Source: Amoebidium appalachense (taxonomy: Eukaryota > Ichthyosporea). From it: a DNA stretch of 64,000 bases. The DNA lies in assembly GCA_963693365.1 (NCBI GenBank), contig CAVNZM010000001.1, positions 19,344,001 to 19,408,000 on the forward strand. Reading direction: 5' to 3'. Position numbers and translations under genes: made by a program. Shown here piece by piece: positions 1-12,104 of the stretch (position 1 is its first letter; each line of letters opens with the position of its first letter). The notes beneath the pieces are model-generated. The model was not told where the DNA came from. It worked only from the letters and a program-made list of their open reading frames with translations, and did no database searches.

Positions 1-2
1 CT

Positions 3-3000
3 GCCCCCCCTACCCCTGCCCCGGCCCCCACCACTGTTATCCCGGCCCCAACACCTGCCCCCACCACTGTTGCCCCGGCCCCCACCACTGTTGCCCCTGC
101 CCCCACCACTGTTGCCCCGGCCCCCACCATAGCCCCCGAGCCAGCCAAGGCCAACATTGGGCCTGCCAACGTCTTCTCGGATGTGAACAACAACGGCGTG
201 CAGGATGCTGGTGAGCCCGGCCTGCCCAACGTTGTGGTCCGGGTCACAGACCAGGCCGGCAATGTTGTGGGCACTACCACCACCAACGCAAACGGCACCT
301 ACTCGTTCACCAACCTCCCAGCCGGCACCTACACCGTCAGCGTGGATCTGACCACTGTCCCTGCCGGCTATGTGTCCGAGCGCAAGGATGGCAAGTTCAC
401 CGTCTACCTTGCCCCTGGCCAGACCTTCACCGAGGCATCGTTCTGCTTCAAGCCCCCCACGACCGGCGGCATGTCCTCCTCGATTGTGTTTGTGGACTAC
501 AACGGCAACAAGGTGCAAGATGCTGGTGAGCCCGGTGTGCCCAACGTCGTGGTGACCCTGGTGGATGCCACCGGCAAGATCATTGCCTCGGCCAAGACCG
601 ATGCCAACGGTGCCTACTTGTTCGCCAATGTCCCTGCTGGCGTCTACTCCGTGCAGGTTGACCAGACCACCGTGCCCCCCGGTCTGAACATTTCCAACCC
701 CGCTGGCACCGTGACCATCCCCGCCGGTGGCAACGCTGCCCCCGTCAACATAGCTGCCCTTCCCAAGTACGCCACCGTTGGCCCGTCTGTTGGGTTTGTG
801 GACACCAACAACAACGGTTTCCAGGATGCTGGTGAGCCCGGCCTCCCCAACGTGGTCATCAACCTCATTGACAGCACCGGCAAGATTGTGCAGACCACCA
901 AGACCGATGCCAACGGCACGTACACCTTCACCAACATCATTCCCGGCACCTACACCGTCAAGGTCGACCCTGCCTCGGTGCCTGCCGGCTACACCACCCT
1001 GCGCAAGGACGGCCAGTTCACCGTCAACCTGGCCCCCGGTCAGACCTTCGGTGGTGCTGATGCTGCCTTCTGCTTCCAGCTCACTTACGGCTCTATCGGC
1101 CCTGCCAACGTGTTCATTGACACCAACGGCAACGATGTTCAGGATGCCGGTGAGCCTGGTGCGCCCAATGTTGTTGTGGAGCTGGTTGACTCGACCGGCA
1201 AGGTTGTGCAGACCACCACCACCGATGCCAACGGCACCTACAAGTTCGACAAGGTCCCCGCTGGCAATTATACTGTGCGCATCAACAACAGCACCGTCCC
1301 CGCCAACACCACCCCCAACCGCACCCAGTTCCCCGTTGTTCTGCAGCCCGGTCAGGTGTTTGCTGGAGACAAGGCCTCGTTCTCCCTCAAGCCCCGCCCC
1401 ACTGCTACCATCAAGGGTGCCGTGACCAACAATGGTGCCCCTCTGGCTGGCGTTAGCGTCAACGTTGCCGACGCCACCGGCAAGGTCGTGGCTTTCCTCA
1501 AGACTGATGCCACCGGCTCCTACTCCATTGCAAACCTGCCCGCTGGCACCTACACCGTGTCCGTTGACCCTGCCACACTTCCTGCTGGTGTCTCTTCCGT
1601 TGATACCAACGGCGGCAAGGCAACCGTGACCGTGAACTGGGGCGATGTTGCCACCGTCAATTTCACCTACCGCCCGGCCTATGCCACAGTTGGCCCCGCC
1701 AACGTGTTCGTTGACACTAACGGCAACGATGTTCAGGATGCCGGTGAGCCCGGTGTGCCCAATGTTGTTGTGGAGCTGGTTGACTCGACCGGCAAGGTTG
1801 TGGTGACCACCACCACCGATGCCAATGGCAGCTACAAGTTCGAGAACGTTGTGCCGGGCAACTACACTGTGCGTATCAACACCAGCACCATTCCTGCCAA
1901 CACCACCCCCAACCGCACCCAGTTCCCCGTTGTTCTCCAGCCCGGTCAGGTGTTTGCTGGTGATAAGGCCTCGTTCTGCCTCAAGCCCCGCCCCACTGCT
2001 ACCATCAAGGGTGCCGTGACGAACAATGGTGCCCCTCTGGCTGGCGTGAGCGTCACCGTTGCTGACTCCACCGGCAAGGTCGTGGCCACCATCAAGACCG
2101 ATGCCACTGGCTCCTACTCCGTTGCAAACCTGCCCGCTGGCACCTACACCGTGTCTGTTGACCCTGCCTCCCTCCCCGCTGGTGTGTCCTCCGCTGATGC
2201 CAACAGCGGCAAGGCCACCGTCACCGTGAACTGGGGCGATGTTGCCACGGTCAACTTCACCTACCGCCCGGCCTACGCCACCATCGGCCCCAACGTTGCC
2301 TTTGTGGACATGAACGGCAACGACATCCCCGACAACGGTGACCGCCTGCTCCCCGGCATTGCAATCCAGCTGATCGACTCGACCGGCAAGATCGTCATGA
2401 CAACCGTCACCGGGCCCGATGGCAAGTACACCTTCCAGAACATCATCCCCGGCGTGTACACTGTCAAGGTCGACCCTGCCTCCATCCCTGCTGGCCTCAA
2501 GGTCAAGCGTGTGAACGGCCAGTACACCGTCAACCTGCAGGCCGGCCAGGTGTTCACTGATGGCGATTTCTGCTTCAACGTGTGGGGTGGAAGCATCTCC
2601 TCTGTTGTGTTTGCTGATGCCAACGCCAACGGTGCCCAGGATGCCGGTGATGCTGGCCTGCCCAACGTGTCCGTGCTCCTTGTGGATGGCGCCAACAACG
2701 TGGTGTCCAAGACCACCACCAACGCCAACGGCCAGTACTCCTTTGTGAACGTCATCCCCGGCACATACACCGTCAAGGTTGATGTTGCCACTGTCCCTGC
2801 CGGCCTTGTCTCTGTCCGCCCAGGTGCCCAGGCCCCCGCCACCGTTAACAACGGTGAGAACGTGACCGGCCCTGCCTTTGGCTTCAACAAGCCCGCACCG
2901 TGCACACTCAAGGGCCGCATCTGGCACGATGATGGTGCTGACGGTATCTTCGAGTACGGAGACTACGGCCTGCCCACCACCGTGACCCTGTTCGATGCCA

Positions 3001-3457
3001 CGGGCACCAACGTCATTGCCACCACCACCAGCGATGCCCGGGGCTACTACCAGTTTCCGAATGTTCCCCAAGGCAACTACATCATCCGGGTCACCCCCCC
3101 TGCTGGCCACGTTGCCGGCACCGTTGCCCCCAGCGGCGGCAAGAACGGCGAGGCCCAAGTGACCTGCGCAGCGGGCACGACCAAGGACAACCTGGACTTC
3201 AGCTTTGTCATCCCTACACCTGGTGGTGTGTATCCCCCCCCCCCCCCCCCCGAAAAAAAAAAATACACACACACCGACACGCGCACACCACCACCACACC
3301 GACACGCGCAACCACCACCAACCACCACCAGTCACTAACACCTAATTCCCCCCCCCCCCCCCCCCCCCCCCCCTCAGGATACAAGGCAAGACGGTCGTTC
3401 GGCTGCCCCGAGGGTCTCATCATGAACCCCCGCACTGGTGCCTGCATCGGCGCATAA
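3..3457 (+). CDS. Multi-repeat SdrD-B/Cna-B-like extracellular protein (5' partial)
   Basis: The frame is open from base 3, so the start lies outside the window. Exon A is 3-3225, the intron 3226-3377 (G|GTGTGTAT ... CTCAG), and exon B 3378-3457, giving about 1,100 residues. A Pro/Ala/Thr linker with a repeated APTTV motif (bases 3-150) precedes ten tandem Ig-like repeats of about 100 residues. Eight have the pattern VFxDxNxNGxQDAGEPGxPN..V, then D.TGK, NGxYxF, PGxYxVxVD and VPAG, typical of SdrD-B/Cna-B modules that stalk surface adhesins. Two (about 1405-1680 and 1999-2270) are a shorter variant starting ATIKGAV. Repeats 4-5 and 6-7 are a recent tandem duplication. The spliced C-terminus (YKARRSFGCPEG, then NPRTGAC) looks like the end of a chitin-binding peritrophin-type motif, but only two Cys are present. 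An extracellular structural or adhesive role is inferred. No LPxTG or membrane segment is seen at this end. Confidence 0.85.
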
Positions 3458-3527
3458 ACGGACACATGTCAGCCCTTCTATAATTACGTATGTTTAATGT
3501 TTTATTCGACCGCCCAATGGGTTTAGG

Positions 3528-3609
3528 TTATTATAGTGCTGTGGTTTTAGGTTAATGGGCGGTCGAACTTATTATAGTGCTGTGGTTTTAGGTTAATGGG
3601 CGGTCGAAC
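3528..3609. repeat. Two tandem 41-bp units with inverted-repeat arms, 3' flank
   Basis: Two essentially identical 41-bp units occupy 3528-3568 and 3569-3609, just downstream of the stop codon at 3455-3457. Each unit ends with TGGGCGGTCGAA (3556-3567 and 3597-3608). The exact reverse complement TTCGACCGCCCA lies at 3505-3516, so the transcript could fold into either of two alternative 12-bp hairpins. Confidence 0.9.
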
Positions 3610-3675
3610 TTAAGGCCGTTTTCACCCCAGACGCACCTGTGGCTGCGCAACTCGCAAGATGAGTTGATTGGGCTA

Positions 3676-3681
3676 AATAAA
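3676..3681 (+). promoter_or_regulatory. Candidate polyadenylation signal AATAAA
   Basis: AATAAA lies 219 bp after the stop codon of the SdrD-B-like gene and past the 41-bp repeats. It is the first canonical hexamer downstream. Placement is the only evidence. Confidence 0.45.
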
Positions 3682-4211
3682 AGCATGAAATCTATATATA
3701 ATGTCTCTCTCTCCTCCCTCTCCCACAATCCCCCCTCCTTGCCGGTGCCCGCAAAGGACTGTTGCAGACGTTACCATAAACATCAACCCCGCATAACCGC
3801 CCACTGCAGTTCTCGAGAGTCTCCCCTCCTGCTCACACATGTGTGCAAAGTTTGCACACAAGCATCCTCGGGGCTTGCGAGTATGCGCCAATGTGGGTGA
3901 TGTTGTCTAGCCACCATCCATGGCGGGGGGGGGGGGGGGGGTGAGTCTGCATACATTTGGGCCGTGAGCGCCCTCTGATATATACAAAAATGAATACTCT
4001 GCATATGAGCCGTTTATGGCCTGTGTGTGATATCGCAGCAGAATTAGCCATTGGCCAGTGGGTCCAGATGTGTGCCTTTGCTCATGCGTGCGTGCATGCG
4101 TGTGTGTGTGTGTGTATGGCCATTATAGTGGTGACGGTGGTCACCGTAGTGGTGGTGGTGGTGGTGGTGGTTGTAGGGGGCGGGGGGTCCTGGGGGGGGG
4201 GGGGGAGGGGG

Positions 4212-4262
<51 letters not shown>

Positions 4263-4266
4263 GGGG

Positions 4267-4297
<31 letters not shown>

Positions 4298-4879
4298 AGG
4301 GGGGGGCAGAGAGGGGGGGGAACTAGTACTCGAAAGGGGGGGGGGGGGGGGGGGGGGGGGTTGAGACCGCGGCCATTACATCCATTTAATGTCCTCTGGC
4401 AATGGCCCGGGGGATGTCCATCCAATTGTTGCACGGCAAACCTTCGGGAGACTCGACGTGCACATAGAATCTCAGACTGATGCACCTTGTGATAAGAAAA
4501 AGTGTACAAAATCTAATTTGCTTCTGGACTCAATAAAAGCGCAGGCGGATCTGAAGGGACTGAGAGCAACACACCCGCGCGCTTGTGAAGGGAGGGAGCA
4601 AGTGCACGAGTATACTTGTAAATGCAGGAATATGCTTTTGAACGGAGAGAATAAATGCATAAGAATAAAGCAATGGGTCTATATGGGCAAACTACACAGA
4701 GAATGCATGAATATCACTAGCGTAAATAAGGGAGAGAATAATTCTACGAATACGAAGAGTTCAAATGCAAGAACTTGTCTGTAACAGTTGGGGGGGATCT
4801 GAGAATAAGTTTAGATGCGCACGAATATGCCTCAGAAGAGAAGACTATGTAATGCATGGCGGCCTGCAAAGTGAGGAAT

Positions 4880-5440
4880 CAGTTAAATGCACGAACATGC
4901 CTGTCCCACGAGAGTAGATGCACGAACATGCCTGTGAACAAGAGGGTAAATGCACGAACATCCCTGTGAATAAGAGAGTAAATGCATGAATATGCCTGTG
5001 AATAAGAGAGTAAATGCACGAATATGCCTGTGAATAAGAGAGTAAATGCACAAATATGCCTGTGAATAGGAGAGTAAATGCACGAACATGCCTGTGACCA
5101 AGAGGGTAAATGCACGAACATTTGCCTGTGAACAAGAGAGTAAATGCATGAATATGCCTGTGAATAAGAGAGCAAATGCACGAACATGCCTGTGAACAAG
5201 AGGGTAAATGCACGAATATGCCTGTGAATAAGAGAGTCAATGCACTCGTGCATTTAAAGACACAAATAGCCCTGTGAATAAGAGAGCAAATGCACGAATA
5301 TGCCTGTGAATAAGACAGAAAATGCACGAATATGCCTGTGAAGGAGGAGGGTAAAGACACAAATAGCCCTGTGAATAAGAGAGCAAATGCACGAATATGC
5401 CTGTGAATAAGAGAGCATATGCACGAATATGCCCGTAGTA
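4880..5440. repeat. 32-bp minisatellite, about 16 copies
   Basis: The unit TAAATGCACGAATATGCCTG followed by TGAATAAGAGAG (32 bp) repeats with few substitutions. Two interruptions (near 5238-5283 and 5348-5379) carry a variant containing GACACAAATAGCC. Degenerate relatives extend to about 4595 and 5510. The unit length is not a multiple of three and contains no stop in any minus-strand frame, which explains several long overlapping open frames there. Confidence 0.95.
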
Positions 5441-5895
5441 TCATATTTGTAATGAGGGAGCAAATACATGATGGAATATGCCTGTGAAGGGAGAGGGTAT
5501 ATTCACAATTACACTGTGATTTTGAAGGGGGAGGAGTCCTAAGAGGACTCTCCGAGGTCACGAATTGCACAATGTGTGCCTCAGGGAGCCTCGGCCATAA
5601 GCTTTGAACATGAAGAATGCTCAGAAATACGGCACTAATCACGTACACGTGTGATATGCATGTGCCGGTGGAAGACAAGCTCAAGGGATCATGGCACTTA
5701 ACTGGCTGCTCCCCCCGGCCAATCATGACAAACAGAATGTCTATGATGAGACCCCCCAACTTGTTTGGCGAATGTTGTGCCTGTGAAGTTTGCTTGCCCA
5801 ATGCTTTGGTTGTTCCCGATGCACCTGAGTCGGGGCTGGCCGGGCCCGATAAATCGGAGGGTGGGGGGTGGTGTGTGTGTGTGTGTGTGTGTGTG

Positions 5896-5930
<35 letters not shown>

Positions 5931-6053
5931 AGGGGCAGAAATGATGATTTGGAGGCCATGGAGGGTGCTTGTGTGCACCAGGGCACACCCTGCAGTGGGT
6001 GCTTTTTTTTTTTTTTTTCCCCCCTTCCCCTTGCGGCTGTGGGGCGTGTTGGG

Positions 6054-6087
<34 letters not shown>

Positions 6088-6625
6088 TGTGTGTGTTGGG
6101 GGGGGGGGGAGGGGGGGGGGGGGGGGGGGGGGGGGAGGGAGGAGGAGGATATAATGAAGGGTGTGGACTGAGTGGGATGACACGTTGTTCTGTATTACTA
6201 ATGCATGTCGCCAGGACATGACTGCTCTCTGCCAGAGTCTTGTTCGGTTACGTTTCCTGAACGGTAAGACAAACACGTTATTGCCTAAGCACCTACATAT
6301 TGAACAGACAGACAGACATAGTTGGAAAAAGAACACATGGAATTACAGTATCTCACCCGCTGTTTCTGTTGGTCAGAATGTGTGGAAGAAAGAGGATGAC
6401 ACTAATATGAACTGTATAAAAGATCAGGCACGGTGTAAACAAACATAAGGGTGTTACATGCTGCGGTGAACATTGGGCCGGTTCCCATATATGGCAGGGC
6501 ATAACTATTACTAACAGACAAGGCAAGTTAAAAAGCAAGCCTAACAACTAAATTATCACATCCAAGGGTACGCACAGTACTTTCAACAAGAAGGTAAATG
6601 GGGTTAACACATGTGAAATCTTACT

Positions 6626-6659
<34 letters not shown>

Positions 6660-7042
6660 TTCTCCCCCCGGGGGGCACTCAACCAAAACAAGAACGGTCA
6701 AAAAGAAGAAAAAAGTAAACGGACACCTATGAAAAAGAGCTAAACTCACTATGTATGTGTATGTCAACGGACGTACGGGTAATGAATGGAAAAACGCCAA
6801 CACACACCCACTAAAATATTCAAACGCCGACCCAATACAAGGGTGGGAGTACATTGATGGCTTTGGCAAGGGGTAATATGGCACAGGTCTTATGTCATGA
6901 ACGAAGTATTATCGTTTGGACTAAAGACTCCCGCATTATCTCTTCACTTCCCATCCTAAGGCATCTAACAATTACGTGATAGTCTCATATCTTCTCGCTA
7001 TCATATCGTTGTTATATGTAAATATATAAATATATAGATATA

Positions 7043-7048
7043 TTTATT
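7043..7048 (-). promoter_or_regulatory. Candidate polyadenylation signal for the bHLH-Zip gene
   Basis: AATAAA on the minus strand (TTTATT on the plus strand) lies about 307 bp downstream of the stop codon at 7355-7357, in AT-rich sequence. It is supported by position only. Confidence 0.4.
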
Positions 7049-7201
7049 TGGGGATATAGATATGTGAAGCTCCGGCAAAATCACGAGATATCCCTGAGAA
7101 GATGCGACGGTAGTTTCTTGAATCCGTTACTAAAGTCACCACCAAACCACAATTCTGCCGGTTGTGTGTGCTTGTTTTGCGCCTGTGTGCATGTGTATGT
7201 G

Positions 7202-7262
<61 letters not shown>

Positions 7263-7354
7263 ATGTGCGTACGTGTTTGCTGCCACCTCCGGGGGAGAGT
7301 TTTGTGTTTCATCGGTTCAAAAGGATTTCACCGACTTGGAGGGCCCGATAAGCC

Positions 7355-7491
7355 TCAGGACGACTGGAGCTTTGGCCGTGACGCAGTCAGCTGTCCCAAG
7401 CGATTCTGCATTATGGTAAGAGTCAGCCCCCGGCCCATACATTGGGCAATTTTTTGCTTTCATACGATAAGTCGATATCCCCCCCCCCCCT

Positions 7492-7525
<34 letters not shown>

Positions 7526-8042
7526 ACAACCACCACCACCACCACCACCATTGCCCCCCAACACGCACGCACGCACGCACGCGTGCAGACACAACTTGCC
7601 AATATGATTTCCTCTTTGCTGCCAACTCCTTTGTTCCCTTTTTATGCCCCTCTTCTGTCTTCATTGTTCTGTCCCTTTTAACTCCACCTATAATTCTTAT
7701 TCGTGCACATGCACACACAAACTTACCCACATGCACAGACCCTCCCAACCCTTCCCCGACCTCTCTGCACCCCACCTCTCTCCCCCCCCCCCCCCCTCCT
7801 CCCCCCCCACCCCCACACACAACCTACAGCTCCATTCCAACCCCCTCCCCCCTTCTACCACTTTCCAAACCTCCCTTACCCCCCCTCCCTCCTACCCCCC
7901 CCCCCCCCCCCCCCCTCCCCCCCTTCATCACACACACCTGCAGGCCATTAGCCTCCTCCACCAACCGTGCCCTAAACATGTTCAAAGCTGCCCGTCTCTC
8001 CTTCAGCCGCTTGATGTGGTCAATGGACCGCTTGAGAACCTC

Positions 8043-8092
<50 letters not shown>

Positions 8093-8175
8093 ACGACTGT
8101 GTGTTTGACAAGCGTGTCCATGTGTCAGATCCTCGAGTGAGTGCGTGTGCACCAGCGCACGGGGTGACGACCGCC

Positions 8176-8212
<37 letters not shown>

Positions 8213-9555
8213 GGGAGGGGGGGGGGGGGGGGAGGGTAGAATTCATTCATTCCCCACGGACAACACAATCCAAAACTTACAATTTTTTTTGTAAAAACAC
8301 ACATTGAGTATGTGTGCACCATAGTAGAGCCCATTCTCAGTGAGGCCAAAGTCGTCCACAGAAGGAAGGAAGGGGGGGGGGAAGGGGGGGATGTCATGTA
8401 TGTGTGTGAAAGTTGTGTGGTGATGTGGTGTGATTTGCTTGGGTGAGTAGATGGTAGGTAGGGTACTGGTGTGATGGGTGCGCACGTGGCCCTCCGCAGG
8501 GGGGGGGGGGGGGGGGGGTTGTACCATGGTATTGGTACCATTAGAGCTGGGCTTGTTCTTCTCTGCTGGGGCTGACGAATCGGGGGGGCCAATGCTGGGC
8601 AGGGTGGCCTGAAGGAGGCTCAGAGACTCACGCATAGAATGCCGCCGTGACTTCTCGAGATCGTTGCGCTTCAGCCGATCCTGCTCACGTGATGGGCCTG
8701 TGTGCGATGGAAATTACATAATCGATTAACACGATGTTTGTCGGGCAAAAATACTTATAAAATGTGGGATTTGCTTACTTGTATTTAAAACTGAGCCAGT
8801 ATATCTCCAGCAACCATATCACCCACTTGTATCCTACAGAGTCAGTATATGTCCCCAGTACCCACATACCCTCCAACAACCCAAACTCCCATCCATGTCC
8901 ATATGAAACACTATACTATATATATATACAAGATTTAGGAAGGCCCACCCACAACTTTTGGAGCCAGTATATCTCCCACACCCACCATATCCCACCTACA
9001 TCCACACCAATACGTATATCTCCCCACACCCATAATATCCAACCTACAACCACACCAACACGTATATCTCCCACACCCATCATATCCCACCAACATCCAC
9101 ACCAACACGTACGTCTCCCACACCCATAATATCCCACCTACATCCACACCAACACGTATATCTCCCACACCCATAATATCCCACCTACATCCACACCAAC
9201 ACGTATATCTCCCACACCCATAATATCCCACCTACATCCACACCAACACGTACGTCTCTCACACCCATGTCCACATAAACCAGAACATATTTCCAGCTTA
9301 CACATGGCCCACCCACCTCCATTTTCGCTTGCCTGCCTCTTCTTGCGCCCCATCATCTTCAATTTTCCTGCACCCTCCGACAATGCACGACAAATCACGG
9401 ATTTTGTTGGGTACGGACTGCTCGTGCTGCTGGAAACTTGAACGGGGGGTTCCAAAGACGAGGGCGTCTCCGGTGCGGCGGGGGTTTGTGGACAACTTTC
9501 CGTCTTTGAAAGGTTTAGGATGTCGGATTCCGGTTCTGAACTCGGGCACAAGTGC

Positions 9556-9632
<77 letters not shown>

Positions 9633-9876
9633 GCGCACGTGTATGTAAGTGGTGTGTTGGCGCATGTGCCTGCATTCGGGTTTGTTACGCATGGGTAAAT
9701 GCACATGTCCATCGATGGTCTGTCATCACACAAACCATAAACCTGCACACCTCCATTGCACACTAGCAGACATGGTGGCATATAAAGTCAACAGACACAA
9801 CAGACTCAACCATGCATTCGAGGATAATATGGAGGGAGAGAGGAGAGGGAGGGGAGGAGGGGGAGGGGAAGTTGGA

Positions 9877-9913
<37 letters not shown>

Positions 9914-10097
9914 GACACAGAGAAAGACGGGGTGAGAGGGGGATGATCGCAAACATTGAGCATCTACCTTGGCTCAGATTGAAAGCAGCCGGGGTGCAAG
10001 GCACGGGTAATCGAGAGGGAAACAAGAGAAACACAAATTGCAAGGTGTGTGGGTGGAGGAGGGAAGGTATGGGATTATGTTGGGGTGGATGGGTTAT

Positions 10098-10145
<48 letters not shown>

Positions 10146-10232
10146 AAGAATGACAGGCATTAGGAGAGGAAAGATTTGACAGGGTGACAAGAGCATGTGG
10201 ATGTGCAAGTGTGCCATGTCCATGTGTTGTTG

Positions 10233-10280
<48 letters not shown>

Positions 10281-10297
10281 CCCCCCACACACCCCTT

Positions 10298-10351
<54 letters not shown>

Positions 10352-11741
10352 TGTGTGTCGGTGTGTGTGTGTGTGTCATGGTTGCATGGTGTCGGGAGAG
10401 TGAGGGGGGGAGGGGGGAGGGGAGAGAGAGAGAGAGTCTGTGTGTGTGTTTGCGTGTGTATGTGCATGTGTGCGTGCGTGCTCCTGTGGGCCGTGTGGAT
10501 GTGTTTTTGTCTGTGTGTTAGTGCGTGCGGAAATGTGTGTGGGCCCCTTCCTTTCTCCTTCCCTCCGTCATCATCTCTCACACTCCTTCTCTTTTGTGTG
10601 TGTACGTGTACATGCACACGTGCCCACTGTGTGCATGCTCCTGCCATTAAACTACCCATGTGTGTGTCTTACATATCTGTGCCCAACTGTGTCCTCCCAG
10701 ACCCAGTCAGAGCATACCATATCATCCATGGCCCTGGCACTATCCAGGAGTTTCTCCAGACACCCTGCTGAATTCTTCGACTCGGTGGCCATCACCAATT
10801 GGTTCAAGATCATCATGTCGTCAAGTGAGATCCAATCAGGCTTGTGCTCACAGTCCAACTTGGGCTCCTGGAATGTGGTGGTGTGTGCAGGTGAGTAGTT
10901 GGTACGTGGCAAGCAAATACAGACGGGGCCAGGAAAAATGTGGAGAGCCGTGTATTGAGACAGTGGGGGGTAGAGAGAGGTGTGTTTGTGTGTACGTGTG
11001 CACGTGCATGTGTTTATGTTGTCGGTGGGTGGTTGGGTGGGGGACAAGGGGGAGGGAATGGAAAGGGTTAGACGTGTACATGTGTATGGGAAAGGGGAAA
11101 GAGGAGCGAGAGAGACAGAGAGTTACAAGAAACACAAGTGCATGATGGAAAACACGAGCTTGGTAGTGAATGTGGCCTAATGTGCCCGTGACTGCTTGCG
11201 TGCATTTCTAACCATGGAATCTGCAGGTGCATGTGATATACATGGGCAAGAGTGCATGGGCCGCACCGGGTGGGAGGGGGGGAGGGGGGGGGGGGGGGGG
11301 GAGGGAGGGGGGAGGGGGGGGGGAGGGAGGTGAGGAGGAGACTGCCTAAAGGGGAAGTGAATGGAATGTTTGGGCTCATGTTTTGATAGTTCCGTCTCAG
11401 CTGAGAGATTATTTGTGAGAGGAAGATGTGTGTGTTAGTGTGTGCGTTTGTGTGTGTGCGTGTATGGTGATCGTGACGGTTGTATGCGTTGTTGTTCAGG
11501 TCGAGGCAGTTACGGTGTGTGTGTTTGTGTGTGTGTGTTTGTGTGTGTGTGTGTATGTGTGTGTGTTGAGGTAGAGGGGGGGGGAGGTCGGTGCTTGAAT
11601 GTACAAGTGCGCTGTATGTGTGTGTGTGTGTGTGTGTGCATGTGCGCACGCGCGTGCGCCGGGGAGGGGGGGGGGGGGGGGGGGGCAAGAGTCATGCACG
11701 TGTGTGTGTTTTACGGGGCTTCCCCCTGGGTGTGTGTGTGT

Positions 11742-11782
<41 letters not shown>

Positions 11783-12061
11783 AGGCAGAATACGGTACAC
11801 AATTCGAAGTAAAACTTCTTATCTTGTAAAGGAATGCCTCTTTGCAAAGAATAACAAGAGGGGAGGGGGGGGGAGATATAAAGCACCTGTACGGGGGTAG
11901 CCTCCACTAATTGGCCGTTTCGGGCCACATATGGGTCAGACACTTGAGCCACAGAGCATAGAATCACGTTGCCCGTGTTCGTCTGTGCCTGCTGTGAAGC
12001 AACCTGCACATGGGTGGAAAAGTTCGTGCTCGTGGCAGCGTTAGGAACTACAAACTGGATC

Positions 12062-12104
<43 letters not shown>

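Larger units (their letters stand above)
3682..7354. other. Spacer with minisatellite and homopolymer tracts, no gene seen
   Basis: The spacer holds a near-continuous G tract (about 4190-4360), the 32-bp minisatellite, two GT/G-run blocks (5872-5930 and 6070-6135), a C run (6627-6660), AT-rich unique sequence (6160-7050) and a (GT)n block (7205-7260). Open frames here encode poly-Gly, poly-Pro or Cys-Val repeats and are low-complexity artefacts. The genes on either side converge on this spacer. Confidence 0.6.

Noticed and set aside
3957-4480. Overlapping poly-Gly and poly-Pro open frames
   Set aside because: They are translations of a G homopolymer. The same applies to Pro-, Gly-, Cys-Val-, His-Thr- and Ser-Leu-rich frames throughout the window.
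4845-5978. 377-codon minus-strand open frame
   Set aside because: It is produced by the 32-bp minisatellite, which lacks stops in every minus frame, plus C-run and (CA)n sequence. No ATG context, splice sites or domain.
7205-7260. Regular repeats resembling a CRISPR array
   Set aside because: All periodic sequences here are microsatellites or minisatellites without unique spacers, and the genome is eukaryotic.
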